Assembly (NCBI GenBank): GCA_028551475.1
Contig: CM052361.1
Span: 3,293,501 to 3,357,500 of the forward strand
Source: Casuarina equisetifolia
Taxonomy: Eukaryota; Streptophyta; Magnoliopsida; Fagales; Casuarinaceae
Reading direction: 5' to 3'
DNA: 64,000 bases
Shown: piece by piece, positions 61,302-64,000 of the stretch
Layout of the letters: each line of letters begins with the position of its first letter
How positions within the stretch are numbered: the stretch's first letter is position 1
The notes under the pieces: model-generated
Seen by the model: the letters and a program-made list of their open reading frames with translations, nothing else
Database searches by the model: none
Told to the model about the DNA's origin: nothing
Program-made: the position numbers and the translations under genes

Positions 61302-62342
61302 GTGTTAACTTGTTAAAGTGCAATGAGGGTATAAGGAAGTGAAGAATGATTGATTGAAGTCATTATGTATGAGTCAGTTTTGTTGGATAAAGATTTCATA
61401 CAAATGATCCTTTTCTCTTGTTCCTCATTTCTTTCTTAGTACTGCTGGAATGGAGGCCAGTGGAACCAACAATATGAAGTTTACAATGAATAGCTACATT
61501 CTGATTGGAACCTTGGATGGTGCAAATGTTGAAATAAGAGAAGAGGTTAGAGAGGATAACTTCTTCCTCTTTGGTGCTAAAGCTCACGAGATTGCAAGGC
61601 TTTGAAAAGAAAGAGTTGAAGGGAAGATATGCCCTTATGAGCAAATTACCACTCTTCCTCTGCTCTTTTGCTACTAAACCAGCCTTGTTGTTTCTGTTGT
61701 AGTAATGATTGTAAGGTGCTTCTCTTTCAATTCTAATCTTGCTGAGCTCTTAATGTAGTTTGTTCCTGACCTATGTTTTGAGGAAGTGAAAGAGTTCGTT
61801 AAAAGTGGTGCTTTTGGTTCTAACAACTATGATGAATTGATGGGATTTTTGGAAGGAAATGAAGCTTTTGGCCGTGCTCATTATTTCCTCATAGGCAAGG
61901 ACTTCCCCAACTACATAGAATGCCATGACAAGGTTGATGAGGCATATCGAAACCAAAAGGTGAGGTTTATATGCATTTCTGTTTGCAGTTTGTTGTTGAA
62001 GTCTATATAACCAAAATTATGAAGTACACTTTTTCATGTCTATCTAATGGGTCCATTTGAATGCGTATGTGAATTTGCTTCAATCCTTAATACCTCAAGA
62101 ATTTTCTTGCATGTCAATTTCTTTCGTGGCTCATTCATCAAAGCACATTCAACTCAAAAATAGTTTCGGCTGATAAATTGTGTAATATTCTTCTAAATTA
62201 ATGATCATGGCCGATGGTTGTTCACCTTGCTCCTGATGATAATTGATATTCAGTGGTGTTTGTATAAAATTATATATTGTCATTTGCCTCATGTGTTTAC
62301 ATTTTTGTAGGCACTTCTCACACTTGCAGTCAAAAACATAAA

Positions 62343-62380
62343 TCATTCTTTTTCTTTTTCTTTTTCTTTTTCTTTTACTT
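62343..62380. repeat. TTTTTC hexamer microsatellite in PHO1 copy 3 intron 14
   Basis: About five TTTTTC units. Copy 1 has a plain T-run at the same intron position (17022-17036) and copy 2 a TTTA run, so this is a slippage-prone site that diverged after duplication. Confidence 0.8.
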
Positions 62381-62800
62381 TTTTGGTATTGTTTGTGCCT
62401 CATATCTCTGGTGATATTTTAACTAGAGATGTAGTCTTGCATGTTAGATTCATACATGGTTTATCAATCAAGCATATCCTAGTGAAACGTTGCAATATGC
62501 TCCAATTTTGGAATATTCACGAAAACTGTTGCAAATGGTTGGCGGTCGTTCAAACTGCTTCCCATAATAACATAAGTGCATGGGCTTCTGTTGGCACTTT
62601 CTCACACATGTAGTCACAAACACAAATCATTCTAATTTGGTAATATTATTTTTGCCTAATATCTATTGTTGTTGTTGGATCAGAGATGGACAAGAATGTC
62701 GATCTTGAATACAGCGGGATCATCCAAGTTCAGTAGTGACAGGACGATCCATGAGTATGCCAAAGCTATAGGGAACATTCAACCTGTCCAACTGCCGTAG

Positions 62801-63689
62801 ATGTGTACATTGTAGAGAGTGGAGGAGTTGGTGTTGGTACATAGTGGTGGTAGTGGCCTTTCATTATTTCACTCTCTTTCGTTCGTCCCTTTTTCTAGCT
62901 ATGTAAAGTAAAATGCCGGGATCAAGGCGTAGTTCAAGTTATATTATGTAATAAATGGTCTGAAGCGTATGGGCTTCTACCACTCAATTTTGTATGGCTC
63001 ACCAATCACCATGGTTGAGCCATCATAAAAGATGTTGAATTACCTAATGCTCCATCTTGAAATAAAAATTGCTTAGATTTTTTGGTTAAAAGCTTATAGT
63101 ACCACCCAACAACGGATTCTTTAGTCATGGAACAGTAGTATCCATCCATCATTTTTGAGGATGTTGTCTCTACTCTTACAAGGTAAGGCTATAGAAGCTT
63201 GTCAGTGTGTCACATTTTCATATTGCTATTCTTTTTCCTGTTCACTTACTGATGTCATGCAGCAGCTGGTTAGCTACGACAAAAGACCCTTTTTAAATGT
63301 TTAGGTGTTATAAATTGGTTTCGGATTGAATCAAATTCCAGTACCCAAATTCTTGTATATTTAAGTTTCTTCTTGTCTTGTCTCTCTGCCTCTTTATTGT
63401 ATTGTGCTCATCGCGAGAACAAACTAAAGTATGATTTGGTCATGTTGCTGCTGTGTTGGTTCAAGAAATGTAAGTTATTAGAATGAAGGTGTACAAATTC
63501 CGCAACAACTATTTCAAATTCAAAGGGTAGGTTTGCTAGTCACCTTTAACACTGTATTTTGAGACGTAAGAGATATGCAGGGAAATGTACATCTATTCAA
63601 AGAGGAATCAAGGCTGATCATATTATGTTAAAACGGAATAATACATCTAGAAAATTTCCAAAACTAATCTTTAGGTAATAGTAATGACT
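62801..63689. other. duplicated PHO1 3' UTR and intergenic sequence
   Basis: The sequence matches 17458-18230 after copy 1 for most of its length, including GGGATCAAGGCGTAGTTCAAG and AAAAGCTTATAGTA. It confirms that the duplicated block extends from PHO1 into the zinc-finger gene. No gene is visible. Confidence 0.7.
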
Positions 63690-64000
63690 CCTGTTCCAAC
63701 TACATGTTTGCTCATCATAGCAGTATGCTTCTATCTTGCAAGATAATAATACAGTTGCAGACAACATTATAAATCTCCAAATTCTCTACAAGTTAAGCTC
63801 TCTCCATTGGACTCTTTTGCAAATCAATAATTTCACCCATATCACTAATATTGCTATGTTCTCATGGCCTGTATTGGACATAAGCGGCCATTCTATTTAA
63901 TTTCTCGTAGGTTCTTCTTGTGCTTTTTTCCCAACTTATTCTTGTTTATTACCTCACAATATGTAGAGTTCATAACCATTAAAGGTGGATATTGTCTTAC
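63690..64000 (-). pseudogene. zinc-finger gene copy 3b, exon 2, runs off the window end
   Basis: The sequence matches exon 2 of the zinc-finger gene (about 18380-18640). The basic part of the finger, LGKKHKKNL, is readable, but the frame meets a stop six residues or so later (REIK then stop), where copy 1 continues for more than 60 residues. The 5' part lies beyond the window. It is probably a pseudogene. Confidence 0.7.

Larger units (their letters stand above)
54660..62800 (+). pseudogene. PHO1 copy 3, older pseudogene, split by a copia element
   Basis: Recognisable pieces: exon 5 fragment (about 54672-54860, with indels), intron 5 to about 55085, then a jump to intron 11, exon 12 (55574-55650), intron 12 interrupted by a retrotransposon (56390-61301), exon 13 (61440-61626), exon 14 (61759-61959) and exon 15 (62684-62800, same stop as copy 1). 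Exons 1-4 and 6-11 are absent. Exon 13 has an in-frame TGA (61603-61605) and its donor GT is AT (61627-61628). Exons 14 and 15 keep full length with several replacements. It is more diverged than copy 2. Confidence 0.9.

Noticed and set aside
1-64000. CRISPR arrays, operons, riboswitches, rRNA or tRNA genes
   Set aside because: The repeats present are eukaryotic exon cassettes, LTRs and microsatellites. No spaced short palindromic array and no tRNA or rRNA sequence was recognised by eye.

Overview
This is nuclear DNA of a flowering plant, probably a woody dicot. Genes are split by AT-rich GT-AG introns, gene families are plant-specific (FAR1-related, plastidic starch phosphorylase, CG-1/CAMTA-like, YUCCA), and Ty1/copia and pararetrovirus fossils lie between them. 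I cannot name the species. All exon coordinates come from reading splice consensus and reading frame by eye.

Layout. 1-6000 holds two ordinary genes: a FAR1-related (FRS) gene on the plus strand and a BAG8-like co-chaperone gene on the minus strand. 7413-17457 is a complete 15-exon plastidic alpha-glucan phosphorylase gene (PHO1/PHS1, 961 codons). It is followed on the minus strand by a U1-type C2H2 zinc-finger gene (18299-20462) and by a CG-1-domain gene (about 21029-27300). From 27.3 kb to the end the window is mostly rearranged copies of these three neighbours: a degraded PHO1 exon 2 scrap (28.3 kb), an inverted CG-1 copy B (32.4-34.7 kb, plus), PHO1 copy 2 (35.4-44.3 kb, pseudogene), a zinc-finger scrap (44.8 kb), CG-1 copy C (45.6-48.3 kb, minus), another zinc-finger scrap with a solo LTR in it (52.2-53.2 kb), PHO1 copy 3 (54.7-62.8 kb, pseudogene split by a Ty1/copia element), and a last zinc-finger copy running off the end. 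Between them lie a QALGGH zinc-finger gene (31.3-31.9 kb), a YUCCA remnant (51.2-51.7 kb) and a Caulimoviridae-like fossil (27.6-28.3 kb).

Most unusual object. The CG-1 genes look like stand-alone DNA-binding proteins: I see no TIG, ankyrin or IQ regions of a normal CAMTA. Behind the CG-1 domain, copy A carries an array of small exon cassettes. The order is Z (43 nt), X (114-216 nt), Y (62 nt), and X and Y are sometimes fused as one 134-nt exon. Six cassettes are recognisable over 5 kb. All splice phases match, so 609 codons stay open from the start codon to the last Y exon. The X exons are phase 1-1 and rich in acidic and aromatic residues. I infer a protein whose acidic tail grows and shrinks by exon duplication. 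Copies B and C carry fewer cassettes in different orders.

How the genes relate. PHO1 copy 1 is the only intact phosphorylase. Copies 2 and 3 lack the transit-peptide exon and carry disabling lesions. The duplication history (PHO1, zinc finger, CG-1 as a block, then inversion and deletion) explains most of the repeated sequence.
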